Program-made: the position numbers and the translations under genes
Source: Rhodospirillales bacterium
GTDB taxonomy: Bacteria > Pseudomonadota > Alphaproteobacteria > Rhodospirillales > JABHCV01
DNA: 28,492 nt
Assembly (NCBI GenBank): GCA_016776705.1
Contig: JADHSW010000005.1
Coordinates: 1-28,492 of the forward strand
Direction of reading: 5' to 3'
Shown: positions 16,721 through 24,854 of the stretch, piece by piece
Layout of the letters: each line of letters starts with the position of its first letter
How positions within the stretch are numbered: position 1 is the stretch's first letter
Notes under the pieces: generated by a model
Seen by the model: the letters and a program-made list of their open reading frames with translations, nothing else
Database searches by the model: none
What the model was told of the DNA's origin: nothing

Positions 16721-17139
16721 GGAAGACAGGCGGCTTTCTTCGCGACTTTTTCATTAAACCGGTCGAGCAGTATGACGGCCCGTTGGTGGTGCCCGCGACC
16801 GATCATATCTTGCCCGTCATGAGCTTCAACTGCGAAAGTCAATTTTCGATTTTCTATGGTTATCAGCGTGGTCGATACGCAAACTGTCATACCCGGCGGA
16901 GTCGCTGCTTCGTGTGATACGTCTATATGGATGCCAAGTGAGCCTTCACCATCTTCCAGGTGTGGGGCCAACAGTTCGATGCAGGCCCACTCCATGAGGC
17001 CGACCATGAAACCTGTTGCAAATACCTCAGGGAAATTCTGAAACAGCTCAGATTCCGGATATAGATTGCGCACAATTTTGCTTGCCGGAATTGTAAAGCA
17101 ATGTTGGTATTCAAGATTGGGAATAAGAGTGTTTTTCAA
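16717..17139 (-). CDS. FlK-like hotdog acyl-CoA thioesterase
   Basis: The product has 140 residues, a single hotdog domain. Fluoroacetyl-CoA thioesterase FlK uses a Thr42/Glu50/His76 triad with Gly69 and Arg120 near the substrate and a lid made of Val23, Leu26, Phe33 and Phe36. Counting from this start, every one of these residues occurs at exactly the same number (for example FATGFMVGLMEW with T42 and E50, DVSHEAATPPG with H76). It should hydrolyse a short acyl-CoA in the cytoplasm. Whether it prefers fluoroacetyl-CoA cannot be read from sequence; many bacteria without fluorometabolite pathways carry FlK-like proteins. It lies 36 bases upstream of the deacetylase gene on the same strand, so the two may be separately promoted or co-transcribed. 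Confidence 0.87.
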   Translation of the reverse strand: MKNTLIPNLEYQHCFTIPASKIVRNLYPESELFQNFPEVFATGFMVGLMEWACIELLAPHLEDGEGSLGIHIDVSHEAATPPGMTVCVSTTLITIENRKLTFAVEAHDGQDMIGRGHHQRAVILLDRFNEKVAKKAACLP

Positions 17140-17175
17140 GATAACTCCTCATCAAAATTCAGAATATTGGTGATG

Positions 17176-18105
17176 TCAGATCTCCATCATCACCTTCACA
17201 TGGACCCCGACAGCCGCCGCAAGCGACGGCAGATCGTAACCACCCTCAAGTAAAGAGACCACGCGTCCCTTGCAGGACTGGTTGGCGATTTTGACGATCT
17301 TTTCCGTCAACCAGGCATAATCCATCGTCGTGTAGTTAAGGCCAGCCATACGGTCGCGCTGATGGCCGTCAAAGCCTGCAGATATAATGATCAATTCCGG
17401 GCCAAAGTCCTGCAGCCGGGCCTCGATCCTGTCCGTCCACGCATGCTGCATCTCGGTGGTGCCTGCCCCATGATGCAAGGCGACGTTCAGGATGTTATCC
17501 TGGGCGCCGGTTTCGGCACTATGGCCCGTGCGGGGGAAGCCCCCGTCCTCGTGCATGGAAATGTAAAACAGATTGTGATCGTTCCAGAAAATAGACTGAA
17601 TACCATTGCCATGATGGACATCGAAATCGATAACCGCCACCCTGCAGACGCCGTGAATTTCCCGTGCCTGAAGGGCTGCGACGGCGGCGTTATTGAACAG
17701 GCAGAACCCCATGGCCTTGTCCGCTTCGGCATGATGGCCCGGCGGGCGGATGGCGCAAAAAGCATTGCGTGCGCCGCCGGACATCACTTTGTCGACGGCC
17801 TGACACGCCGCACCGGCGGCAAAAAGCGCCGCCTGAACAGAGCCCGCGGAAATAACCGTGTCTTCGTCCAACTCAACAGGTTCAGGACATCCGTCAAGGG
17901 CCAGTATACGCGCTATATAGTCGCTGTCGTGGGCACGTTCCAACTGCTCCGTGGTTGCCGGCCCGCTTTCGTCTCGTAATAAATATGCGAAAGTTTCACT
18001 GCTCAGGGTTCTCTCGATAACGTGCAGACGCTCCGTACATTCCGGGTGTCCGTATCCGGTGTCATGGGTAAAGCATTGGGAAGGCATAAACAGATACGTC
18101 GACAT
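17176..18105 (-). CDS. Histone-deacetylase-family protein (AcuC-like deacetylase)
   Basis: The product has 309 residues and the complete arginase/deacetylase active site: H124-H125 (RPPGHHAEA), zinc ligands D162 and H164 (DFDVHHGNG) and D246 (SAGFDGHQRD), and Y290 in LLEGGYDL. Bacterial members remove acyl groups from lysines (AcuC acts on acetyl-CoA synthetase) or from acetylated polyamines. Start 18105 (MSTYLFMPSQ) is preferred over the frame's first Met at 18207, since GAGG lies 5 bases upstream and the extra 34 residues are not family-like. It is divergent from an acyl-CoA synthetase/acetyltransferase gene, which favours a role in reversing protein acetylation. Confidence 0.9.
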   Translation of the reverse strand: MSTYLFMPSQCFTHDTGYGHPECTERLHVIERTLSSETFAYLLRDESGPATTEQLERAHDSDYIARILALDGCPEPVELDEDTVISAGSVQAALFAAGAACQAVDKVMSGGARNAFCAIRPPGHHAEADKAMGFCLFNNAAVAALQAREIHGVCRVAVIDFDVHHGNGIQSIFWNDHNLFYISMHEDGGFPRTGHSAETGAQDNILNVALHHGAGTTEMQHAWTDRIEARLQDFGPELIIISAGFDGHQRDRMAGLNYTTMDYAWLTEKIVKIANQSCKGRVVSLLEGGYDLPSLAAAVGVHVKVMMEI

Positions 18106-18323
18106 CGTGACCTCAAAAACAGGGTATATTCTTGTTAGCCGGGAACCAGCAGAAGAGAATGTTCCAGCCAGATTAATTCTTTCATGCCAGCCTTGCAATT
18201 GCTGCATCGCAACTATGAAATATTACCGCTGTAAATATTTAATATCATTGTGCTAGTGATAATATTACATGAATAATGCTGCAGTGCACAATTCGTCAAA
18301 ATCTGAAAAAGAAGCCTTGAACC
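18106..18323. promoter_or_regulatory. Divergent regulatory region between deacetylase and acetyltransferase genes
   Basis: These 218 bases, the longest gap in the window, hold an AT-rich core at about 18220-18275. An extended -10 (TG-A-TAATAT, 18257-18265) points toward the plus-strand gene, with no clear -35. Two short inverted repeats are visible: TTGC-N6-GCAA near 18197-18210 and TATCA-N9-TGATA at 18243-18261, the second overlapping the putative -10 and so a candidate operator. On the minus strand GAGG just before 18105 is the ribosome-binding site of the deacetylase. No ORF or stable RNA was recognised. Confidence 0.35.
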
Positions 18324-21011
18324 ATGAGTATTCGTAACCTGCACCATCTCTTTTCACCAAAATCTGTTGCGGTGATCGGTGCATCGAACCGGCCCCGCTC
18401 AATCGGCCACCTTGTCATGCATAATCTTCTGGATGGTGGGTTTGAAGGCCCGATCATGCCGGTAAACCCTACACAGGTTTCGATATCTGGCGTCCTTGCC
18501 TACAAAAATGTTGGGGAATTACCCACGAGCCCTGAATTGGCTGTTATCTGTGTGCCGCCGTTGGCCATTCCCAATGTTCTTGAAGAATTATGTGAAAAGG
18601 GCACCCGGGCTGCAATTGTCCTGACTGCAGGTCTGGATGAGCCTGTCGAAGAAGGCGAGATAACGGTCAAGGAGAAGATGCTTGAAATAGCTCAGCAGTA
18701 CGGCATGCGGATTTTGGGTCCAAATTGTCTGGGGTTGCTCGTACCAGGCGTTGGCCTGAATGCAAGTTTTGCCCACTGTTCGGCCTTGCCGGGCAAGATT
18801 GCCTTTGTTTCTCAATCAGGGGCGTTGTGCACGGCTGTACTGGACTGGGCCCGGCCCCGCGGCATCGGTTTCTCGCACTTCATTTCCATGGGAGAAATGG
18901 TGGATACGGATTTCGGCGACATACTTGATTATCTGGGCAGTGATCCGAACACATACGCCATATTGCTGTATATCGAATCCATTCATGGCAACCGCAACTT
19001 TATGTCGGCTGCACGCGCAGCGGCGCGAAATAAGCCAGTTCTGGCAATCAAGGCCGGACGCCAAGCAGAAGGCGCCAGGGCGGCCGCATCACACACCGGC
19101 GCGCTGGCCGGGGCTGATTTCGTATATGATGCGGCGTTCCGGCGCGCAGGGATGCTACGTGTGTATGATTTCGAAGAATTGTTCTCGGCAGTAGAAACCC
19201 TGAGCCGGGGTCGTCGACCCACGGGCGAACGACTGGCGATCCTGACCAATGGCGGAGGATTGGGGGTTCTGGCTGTAGATAACCTGATCGAACAGGGTGG
19301 CAAACTGGCAGAACTTTCTGATGATACCCTTGCCAAACTGGACGGCGTGCTGCCGTCCACGTGGTCCCATGCAAACCCCGTCGACATAATCGGTGACGCG
19401 CCTGCGCAACGCTACAATGACGCCCTGCATATCCTGTTCGACGCCAAGGAAGTCGATGCTGTCTTGTGCATGCATTGCCCCGTCGCCGTGGTTTCACCCC
19501 GGGAAGTGGCGCATGGCATTATTGAGGTTAGTAAAGCTCATCCGAAAGCCGCCTTGACGACCTGCTTTGTCGGCGAAGAATCCGTCGCGCCGGGTCGCAA
19601 GTTGTTCAGCGACGCGAATATTCCCACGTTCGATACCCCGCTAAAGGCCGTTCAGGCGTTTATGCATACGGTTCAATATCGCTGCAATCAGGAACTGTTG
19701 ATGGAAACGCCGCCATCCCTGCCATCAAACTTTCAGCCTGACCGGGAAGCAGCCCGCCTGATTGTCGAGAATACGCTCGCCCTGGGCCACGAATTCATGA
19801 ATGAACCGGATGCGAAAAAAGTTCTTGCGGCTTACGGTGTCCCTACAGTTGAAACTCATATTGTCACGTCTCCCCTTGATGCCAGGGCCAAGGCGGAAAG
19901 TATGGGTTTCCCCGTTGTGCTGAAAATCGTATCGCCGCAAATCACCCATAAATCCGATGTTGGCGGTGTTGTGCTAAATCTGGAAACGCCGGATGCAGTT
20001 GAAAAAGCGGCCCGTGAAATGCTGGACCGAGTGAAAGAGACTTTTGGCGACCTGGACGTTACCGGCTTTTCGGTTCAAACCATGGCCCGGCGTCCCGGCG
20101 CACACGAATTGATTATTGGCGTTGTAAACGATACCATTTTTGGCCCTGTCATCTTGTTCGGTGAAGGCGGCACGGCGGTTGAGGTCATTGGTGATCGAGC
20201 CGTTGCCCTGCCACCGTTAAACATGGTTCTGGCCAAGGACCTTATTTCCCGAACCCGGGTCTATAAATTGCTGAAAAGTTACAGAGACCATCCTGCAGTG
20301 GACCTGGATGCGATCTGTCTGGCCCTAAATCAGGTCGCCCAGTTGATCATCGATATTCCTGAAATTGACGAATTAGACATCAATCCGTTGTTTGCGGACG
20401 CAAAAGGCGTGCTGGCGCTGGATGCCCGCATCAAGGTTGCCTCGACGCCGATGAGTGGCAGCGAACGCCTGGCGATCCGGCCCTATCCGGCGGAACAGGA
20501 ATCTGCCTTCACCATGAAAAACGGACGCGATGTCTTGATCCGGCCCATCCGCCCGGAAGATGAACCCAACCACCATATCTTTATCTCTAAACTGACGCCG
20601 GAAGACATCCGTTTCCGCTTTTTTGGTTTGGTCAATAGCCTGCCCCATTCGCAGATGGCCCGCTTGACCCAGATTGATTACGACAGGGATATGGCCTTTA
20701 TCGCCATTGGCAAGGATGACAATGATCAGGATGAAACCCTCGGTGTGGTGCGCATCGTGGCGACAAGAGATAATACGGTATCTGAATTTTCCATCATCGT
20801 TCGCTCGGATCTCAAGGGTGTCGGGCTGGCCAGGGAGCTGATGCGGAAAATTATTGCCTACAGTAAGGGGCGGGACACCAAGGCGCTGGTCGGACAGGTG
20901 ATGAGCGAAAACAGCCGCATGATCCACTTCGTCGAAACCCTTGGCTTTAAGCGTACCGGGCATCCGGAACAAGGCGTTGTTGAGGTAACCCTGGATTTAA
21001 CGGCTTACTAA
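18324..21011 (+). CDS. ADP-forming acyl-CoA synthetase fused to GNAT acetyltransferase (Pat-like)
   Basis: The product has 895 residues. In order: CoA-binding domain (about 8-130, SVAVIGASNRPRSIG), succinyl-CoA-ligase-like domains (about 145-450) with H257 in ASHTGALAGADF, an ATP-grasp domain (about 480-700, GFPVVLKIVSPQITHKSDVG), and a C-terminal GNAT domain (about 730-895) with the acetyl-CoA loop SDLKGVGLARELM. This matches Salmonella Pat/E. coli PatZ, which acetylate and switch off acetyl-CoA synthetase, but the catalytic His of active ADP-forming synthetases appears to be kept, so it might also make acyl-CoA. The start MSIRNLHHLF has only a weak ribosome-binding site (AAGAAG). It is divergent from a deacetylase gene and ends 8 bases from the convergent dehydrogenase gene. 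Confidence 0.9.
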   Translation: MSIRNLHHLFSPKSVAVIGASNRPRSIGHLVMHNLLDGGFEGPIMPVNPTQVSISGVLAYKNVGELPTSPELAVICVPPLAIPNVLEELCEKGTRAAIVLTAGLDEPVEEGEITVKEKMLEIAQQYGMRILGPNCLGLLVPGVGLNASFAHCSALPGKIAFVSQSGALCTAVLDWARPRGIGFSHFISMGEMVDTDFGDILDYLGSDPNTYAILLYIESIHGNRNFMSAARAAARNKPVLAIKAGRQAEGARAAASHTGALAGADFVYDAAFRRAGMLRVYDFEELFSAVETLSRGRRPTGERLAILTNGGGLGVLAVDNLIEQGGKLAELSDDTLAKLDGVLPSTWSHANPVDIIGDAPAQRYNDALHILFDAKEVDAVLCMHCPVAVVSPREVAHGIIEVSKAHPKAALTTCFVGEESVAPGRKLFSDANIPTFDTPLKAVQAFMHTVQYRCNQELLMETPPSLPSNFQPDREAARLIVENTLALGHEFMNEPDAKKVLAAYGVPTVETHIVTSPLDARAKAESMGFPVVLKIVSPQITHKSDVGGVVLNLETPDAVEKAAREMLDRVKETFGDLDVTGFSVQTMARRPGAHELIIGVVNDTIFGPVILFGEGGTAVEVIGDRAVALPPLNMVLAKDLISRTRVYKLLKSYRDHPAVDLDAICLALNQVAQLIIDIPEIDELDINPLFADAKGVLALDARIKVASTPMSGSERLAIRPYPAEQESAFTMKNGRDVLIRPIRPEDEPNHHIFISKLTPEDIRFRFFGLVNSLPHSQMARLTQIDYDRDMAFIAIGKDDNDQDETLGVVRIVATRDNTVSEFSIIVRSDLKGVGLARELMRKIIAYSKGRDTKALVGQVMSENSRMIHFVETLGFKRTGHPEQGVVEVTLDLTAY

Positions 21012-21019
21012 ACGCAGCA

Positions 21020-21865
21020 TCAGGATTTTTTGGGTGAGGAAGGCAGGGCCGAAAGCCGGTCGCGGATGGTTTTAATATACGCCGTTGCCTGTTGATCAGA
21101 TTTTGCCCCCTCAAGGGCGTCCAGCAGCGAGTTTACGTCTTTTTCAATAATGCCGATGGTGTTGGAAACGTCATAATCTTCGTTGGCCCAGGAAATAACG
21201 TCGAAGTTATTGCCAAACCATGTCCCGCCGGAACTGCTTTTCATCACCGCAAGCAATTGATCGGGGGTTACCTGTAATTTTCTTGCTTCACTCAGCACCT
21301 GACGCACGGCGACGACGGATGAAGCGGCAACGAAATTGTTCAAAACCTTGCAGGCCATTCCTTTGGTAAGGCCTCCCAAGAAATGCAGGTCCCGTCCCAT
21401 GGCTTCAAGAAGCGGGCGAAACGGAGCGGCGGTTTCTTCGTCAGCCCCGATCATGAAGGACAGGCGTTCTTCCTCGGCGGCTATGGGAGCGCCGGACATG
21501 GGAATTTCGAAGAACTGGACATTTGCGGGAAGTCGCGCTGCAACCTCTGTAATAAAAAGCGGCGACACGGTTGAAGCCAGCAAACAAACCTTCGGATAAT
21601 CCGGATTATTGAAAATCGCCTGTTCATCGAAAAAGAGATCAAGGGTTTGGCGTTGATCCCTGACCACGGAAATGACGATATCGACATTTTCCGAGAAGTC
21701 ATCGGGCGACGCCATCATGTGTTGTTGGAAATCGGCGAATTCTTCAACGGGGCGTACATCGAAGCCCTTGACGGTGAAACCGGCTCTGGCGAGAGCCCTC
21801 GCCATCGGCAAGCCCATGGCCCCACACCCGGCTACGCCGACCGTGGCTTCGGTGAGTTCAACCAT
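21020..21865 (-). CDS. NAD(P)-binding beta-hydroxyacid dehydrogenase family protein
   Basis: The product has 281 residues and the 3-hydroxyisobutyrate/tartronate-semialdehyde dehydrogenase layout: Rossmann motif GVAGCGAMGLPMARAL (10-25), the substrate loop IPMSGAPIAAEEERLSFM (121-138) where Gly-rich DAPVSGG is usual, and the catalytic Lys173 in KGMACKVLNNF. The substrate is unknown. It is the last gene of the minus-strand cofactor operon and its start overlaps the chelatase stop by 8 bases, so translation is probably coupled. A metabolic dehydrogenase is an unexpected partner for tetrapyrrole genes; a role in that pathway is conjecture. Confidence 0.85.
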   Translation of the reverse strand: MVELTEATVGVAGCGAMGLPMARALARAGFTVKGFDVRPVEEFADFQQHMMASPDDFSENVDIVISVVRDQRQTLDLFFDEQAIFNNPDYPKVCLLASTVSPLFITEVAARLPANVQFFEIPMSGAPIAAEEERLSFMIGADEETAAPFRPLLEAMGRDLHFLGGLTKGMACKVLNNFVAASSVVAVRQVLSEARKLQVTPDQLLAVMKSSSGGTWFGNNFDVISWANEDYDVSNTIGIIEKDVNSLLDALEGAKSDQQATAYIKTIRDRLSALPSSPKKS

Positions 21866-22667
21866 TGATCTTCAACTGCTGCTGTGCGAGGCCAATGATG
21901 ACATCGACCAGGGCGTCTTCGTAGCCGAGCGCCTGACAGAGCCAAATGGAATGTCCATGCGCCTTTAAGGGGCCAATGAAAGGGGCATCGTTATCGCGTA
22001 GCACAAAGGGGTGGTTTTTATCATCAATGCCCAGCATGACCGGGACGTCTTCCGCCCCGTGCATGCCACCGCCGATCAGGAAGGGCAGCACGATCAGGTT
22101 TTCTGTCTTTGTCCACTGTGGCCAGCCGGAAATCAGCGGTGCTTCTTCAATGAAGGCAGCTTTGGTCATAATGTCGCCCAAGAGACCTTCGATACGGGCA
22201 GCCAGGGCCTTGGTTTGTCTGGCGTTTTCAGGATTCGCAGCATTGCCGTGAGCAGTGATCAGAATTGAAACCTGATCCGGGTTCAGGTTCTGCTTGTTGA
22301 TAACAAGGCGGGCGCGCTGAGCCATGACATCCGCTATAGGCTGAGCCGTGCCAAGCGGATTGCAAAGGTGCACTGTTGTTGAATTGTTGACGGCCAAAAG
22401 GGCTTCCGGGATCAGCTCATCGGTTATAAAGCCGTGACCTGTCAGCATCGGGATGACGGTCAATTCCGGTGCTGTGATTTCAGATAACACGTCGCCAAGT
22501 AACGGGGGTTCCTTCAGAAAACCGCAGCGAACATCGGCGAAAAGGTGTTTCGCTTTCAGGCGCTCGGTCAGTTGGCGAACCGGATTATGTCCGCCGGGTC
22601 TGGATGAGCCGTGGGCGGCGAGGAGCAGGGTTGTGATGGCTGGATCAGGCGTGCTCTTCAATGTCAC
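21858..22667 (-). CDS. Two-domain CbiX-type sirohydrochlorin chelatase
   Basis: The product has 269 residues and is an internal duplication of the CbiX/SirB fold. The first half carries LLLAAHGSSRPGG (H19) and MLTGHGFITDELIP (H78), the second ILITAHGNAANPENAR (H140) and FLIGGGMHGAEDVP (H203); paired histidines of this kind hold the metal in class II chelatases. It should insert Fe(II), or Co(II), into sirohydrochlorin. Context with cobA and dsrN in a dsr cluster favours iron and siroheme. The start overlaps the end of cobA by 23 bases, and its stop overlaps the next gene by 8. Confidence 0.87.
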   Translation of the reverse strand: MTLKSTPDPAITTLLLAAHGSSRPGGHNPVRQLTERLKAKHLFADVRCGFLKEPPLLGDVLSEITAPELTVIPMLTGHGFITDELIPEALLAVNNSTTVHLCNPLGTAQPIADVMAQRARLVINKQNLNPDQVSILITAHGNAANPENARQTKALAARIEGLLGDIMTKAAFIEEAPLISGWPQWTKTENLIVLPFLIGGGMHGAEDVPVMLGIDDKNHPFVLRDNDAPFIGPLKAHGHSIWLCQALGYEDALVDVIIGLAQQQLKING

Positions 22668-23424
22668 AATCCATGGCCGGGATTTGCCAACTTAACTGAT
22701 TCGCCAATTCAACGACGCGCCCAATGATGAGCAGGCTGGGCGCTTGCAGATCGGCTTTCTCGATGCACGATGGCAGATCTTCCAGGGTCGTCAGGATCGT
22801 GCGCTGCTCTTTCGTCGTGCCACGTTCAATGGCGCCTGCCGGTGTGTTGGCGGGTAGCCCGGCCTTGATTAACTCATCCCTGATCATGGCGATGTTAATT
22901 AACCCCATGTAGATCACCAGCGTCGTATCCGGGTCGGCGAGGCTTTGCCAGTTCAGGTCAAGATGCTTGCCTTCGCGGCAATGACCGGTAACAAAACGCA
23001 CGCCAGTCGCCATGCCCCGGTGGGTCAGGGGAATACCCGCATAAGAGCCACATCCAGCCGATGCGGTAATTCCGGGTACGATTTCGAAGGGAACATTGTG
23101 ATCGGACAAAAACAACGCCTCTTCACTGCCCCGACCAAAGATAAACGGGTCACCCCCTTTAAGGCGCACAACCGTGCGACCGCTTTGGGAGATGGATACC
23201 AGAAGCTCGTTAATTTCGTCCTGATCCATATGATGATCGCGGGCGGCCTTGCCTGCAAAAATGCGTGTTGTTCCGGATGGCACCATATCCAGGATTTCAT
23301 CGGACACCAGTCTGTCATAAACGACGACTTCGACTTCCTTCAAAAGTCGGGCAGCCTTGAGTGTCAACAGATCCGGGTCTCCCGGTCCTGCACCAACGAT
23401 GTAAACGGTAGAAAGTGCATTCAT
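22645..23424 (-). CDS. cobA: Uroporphyrinogen-III C-methyltransferase (SUMT)
   Basis: The product has 259 residues, the size of a stand-alone SUMT without the CysG dehydrogenase/chelatase domain. Motifs: IVGAGPGDPDLLT (9-21), VVRLKGGDPFIFGRGSEE (85-102), VPGITAS (116-122) and IPLTHRG (131-137). It transfers two methyl groups from S-adenosylmethionine to uroporphyrinogen III, giving precorrin-2, the branch point to siroheme and cobalamin. Its ATG overlaps the stop of the upstream cobB/dsrN-type gene by one base (TAATG), so expression is coupled. The position in a dsr operon argues that siroheme is the main product. Confidence 0.95.
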   Translation of the reverse strand: MNALSTVYIVGAGPGDPDLLTLKAARLLKEVEVVVYDRLVSDEILDMVPSGTTRIFAGKAARDHHMDQDEINELLVSISQSGRTVVRLKGGDPFIFGRGSEEALFLSDHNVPFEIVPGITASAGCGSYAGIPLTHRGMATGVRFVTGHCREGKHLDLNWQSLADPDTTLVIYMGLINIAMIRDELIKAGLPANTPAGAIERGTTKEQRTILTTLEDLPSCIEKADLQAPSLLIIGRVVELANQLSWQIPAMDCDIEEHA

Positions 23425-24851
23425 TAAAACGAATCCTGATTTGAACTTTTGGCGGACGGATTTACCAATTGTCTGTTTTCTTTACATGACCTGACGAAGT
23501 TCGTGAAGCGTCCTGCCCACCGGTTTGCGCCAACATCGCGTAAATGGGCGTAGCCAGCCAGAAGGTTCTTGATGATCAAACCGTCATGTTTGCCGTCAAT
23601 GCCATGACCACGCAGCACTTCGTAGGCGAAGACGGGCTCGCCTTCAAGGTTTTCCAGCGACGAATAATGAAATTCATGGGCAGGAATTTCGTCAGGCCTG
23701 CCTCCGGCATCGACCAGAGGCCATGGGCCATCGCCGGTTTCGCGAAGGCTGACATAACCGCGCCCTTGCGGTTTGTCGTGCATGACGACGTCGCCGGGAA
23801 TAACACCGGCCATGGTGCGGGTGTCTCCGTTCCAGGTCAAACTACGGGACAGATACATCAAACCACCGCATTCAGCATAGGCAGGTAGGCCTGCGTTGAT
23901 TGCGTCACGCACGGCGTCACGCATGGGCTGATTGGCTTCCAGTTCGATCATGCGAGTTTCCGGGAAACCACCACCGATAAACAGGCCATCTATATCCGGC
24001 AGGGATTTATCCTTGGTCATGTCGATGTTGATCAGGGTCGCGCCTGCATCTTCCAGCGCTTCAAGGTCTCCCGGATAGTAAAATCCAAAGGCGGCATCGC
24101 GTGCGATGCCAATCGTTACATCGGCGTTGGAATTTTTTGGTCGGGGCAGGGTGGGGGCTGACAGTTCAACAGCGCTTTCGCCAATGCGCCTGACGGCGTC
24201 CAGGTCGACCTGTTCGGCAATTAGCGAGGCAATGACGTTGATCTTGGCATCGGCTTGGGGCGCTTCATTACTGGGCATCAATCCCAAATGCCGCTCTGTG
24301 ATTTCCAGTCGCTCGTCCTTGTGAATCGCGCCCAGTACAGGCAGTTTGGTGTAGTGTTCGATGATGTCGCGCAGCTTTCCCTCGTGGCGTGGGCCACCAA
24401 CCTTGTTGAGGATAATCCCGGCAATATCAAGGGCCGGGTCAAAGGCCTGATAACCCAGAATAAGCGGCGCGATGCCACGGGTCATGCCGCGGGCATCGAT
24501 AACCAGAATAACAGGAGCCCCGACCAGGGTCGCCAGTGCGGCGTTGGAATTTCCGCCATCAAGGTCAAGGCCGTCATACAGGCCCTTGTTGCCTTCAATT
24601 AGCGAGAAGTCCGATCCATGGGAAAAGCGTGAGAAGGTGGCAAGGATTTCGTCCTTGCTCATGGTATAGTAATCGAGGTTTCGGCAGGGTTTACACGTCG
24701 CCCGGCTCAGCCACATGGGGTCGATATAATCCGGCCCTTTTTTAAAGGTCTGTACCTTCAGGCCTTTGCCCGCAAGTGCGGCGGCAATCCCAATTGATAC
24801 CGTGGTCTTGCCGGAAGATTTGTGCGCTGCGGAAATCAGGACATGGGCCAT
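23424..24851 (-). CDS. dsrN: Cobyrinate a,c-diamide synthase family protein (DsrN-type siroheme amidase)
   Basis: The product has 475 residues: an N-terminal P-loop synthetase domain (AAHKSSGKTT, 8-17; KKGPDYIDP, 37-45) and a C-terminal class I glutamine amidotransferase domain with nucleophile C328 (YAECGGLMYLSR) and AHEFHYSS (391-398). CobB/CbiA enzymes amidate two acetate side chains of cobyrinate with glutamine and ATP. The related DsrN of dsr clusters is thought to amidate siroheme to siroamide, the sulfite reductase cofactor. The neighbouring dsrO/dsrP genes favour the DsrN reading, but a cobalamin role is not excluded by sequence alone. It starts 3 bases after the TrpD2-like gene. Confidence 0.87.
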   Translation of the reverse strand: MAHVLISAAHKSSGKTTVSIGIAAALAGKGLKVQTFKKGPDYIDPMWLSRATCKPCRNLDYYTMSKDEILATFSRFSHGSDFSLIEGNKGLYDGLDLDGGNSNAALATLVGAPVILVIDARGMTRGIAPLILGYQAFDPALDIAGIILNKVGGPRHEGKLRDIIEHYTKLPVLGAIHKDERLEITERHLGLMPSNEAPQADAKINVIASLIAEQVDLDAVRRIGESAVELSAPTLPRPKNSNADVTIGIARDAAFGFYYPGDLEALEDAGATLINIDMTKDKSLPDIDGLFIGGGFPETRMIELEANQPMRDAVRDAINAGLPAYAECGGLMYLSRSLTWNGDTRTMAGVIPGDVVMHDKPQGRGYVSLRETGDGPWPLVDAGGRPDEIPAHEFHYSSLENLEGEPVFAYEVLRGHGIDGKHDGLIIKNLLAGYAHLRDVGANRWAGRFTNFVRSCKENRQLVNPSAKSSNQDSF

Positions 24852-24854
24852 GGG

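Noticed and set aside
17362..17979. 205-residue plus-strand open frame inside the deacetylase gene
   Set aside because: Antisense shadow of a gene with a complete HDAC active site; no recognisable domain.
18106..18323. Small RNA or riboswitch in the longest gap
   Set aside because: Only short imperfect inverted repeats and AT-rich promoter-like DNA were visible; no known riboswitch core was recognised.
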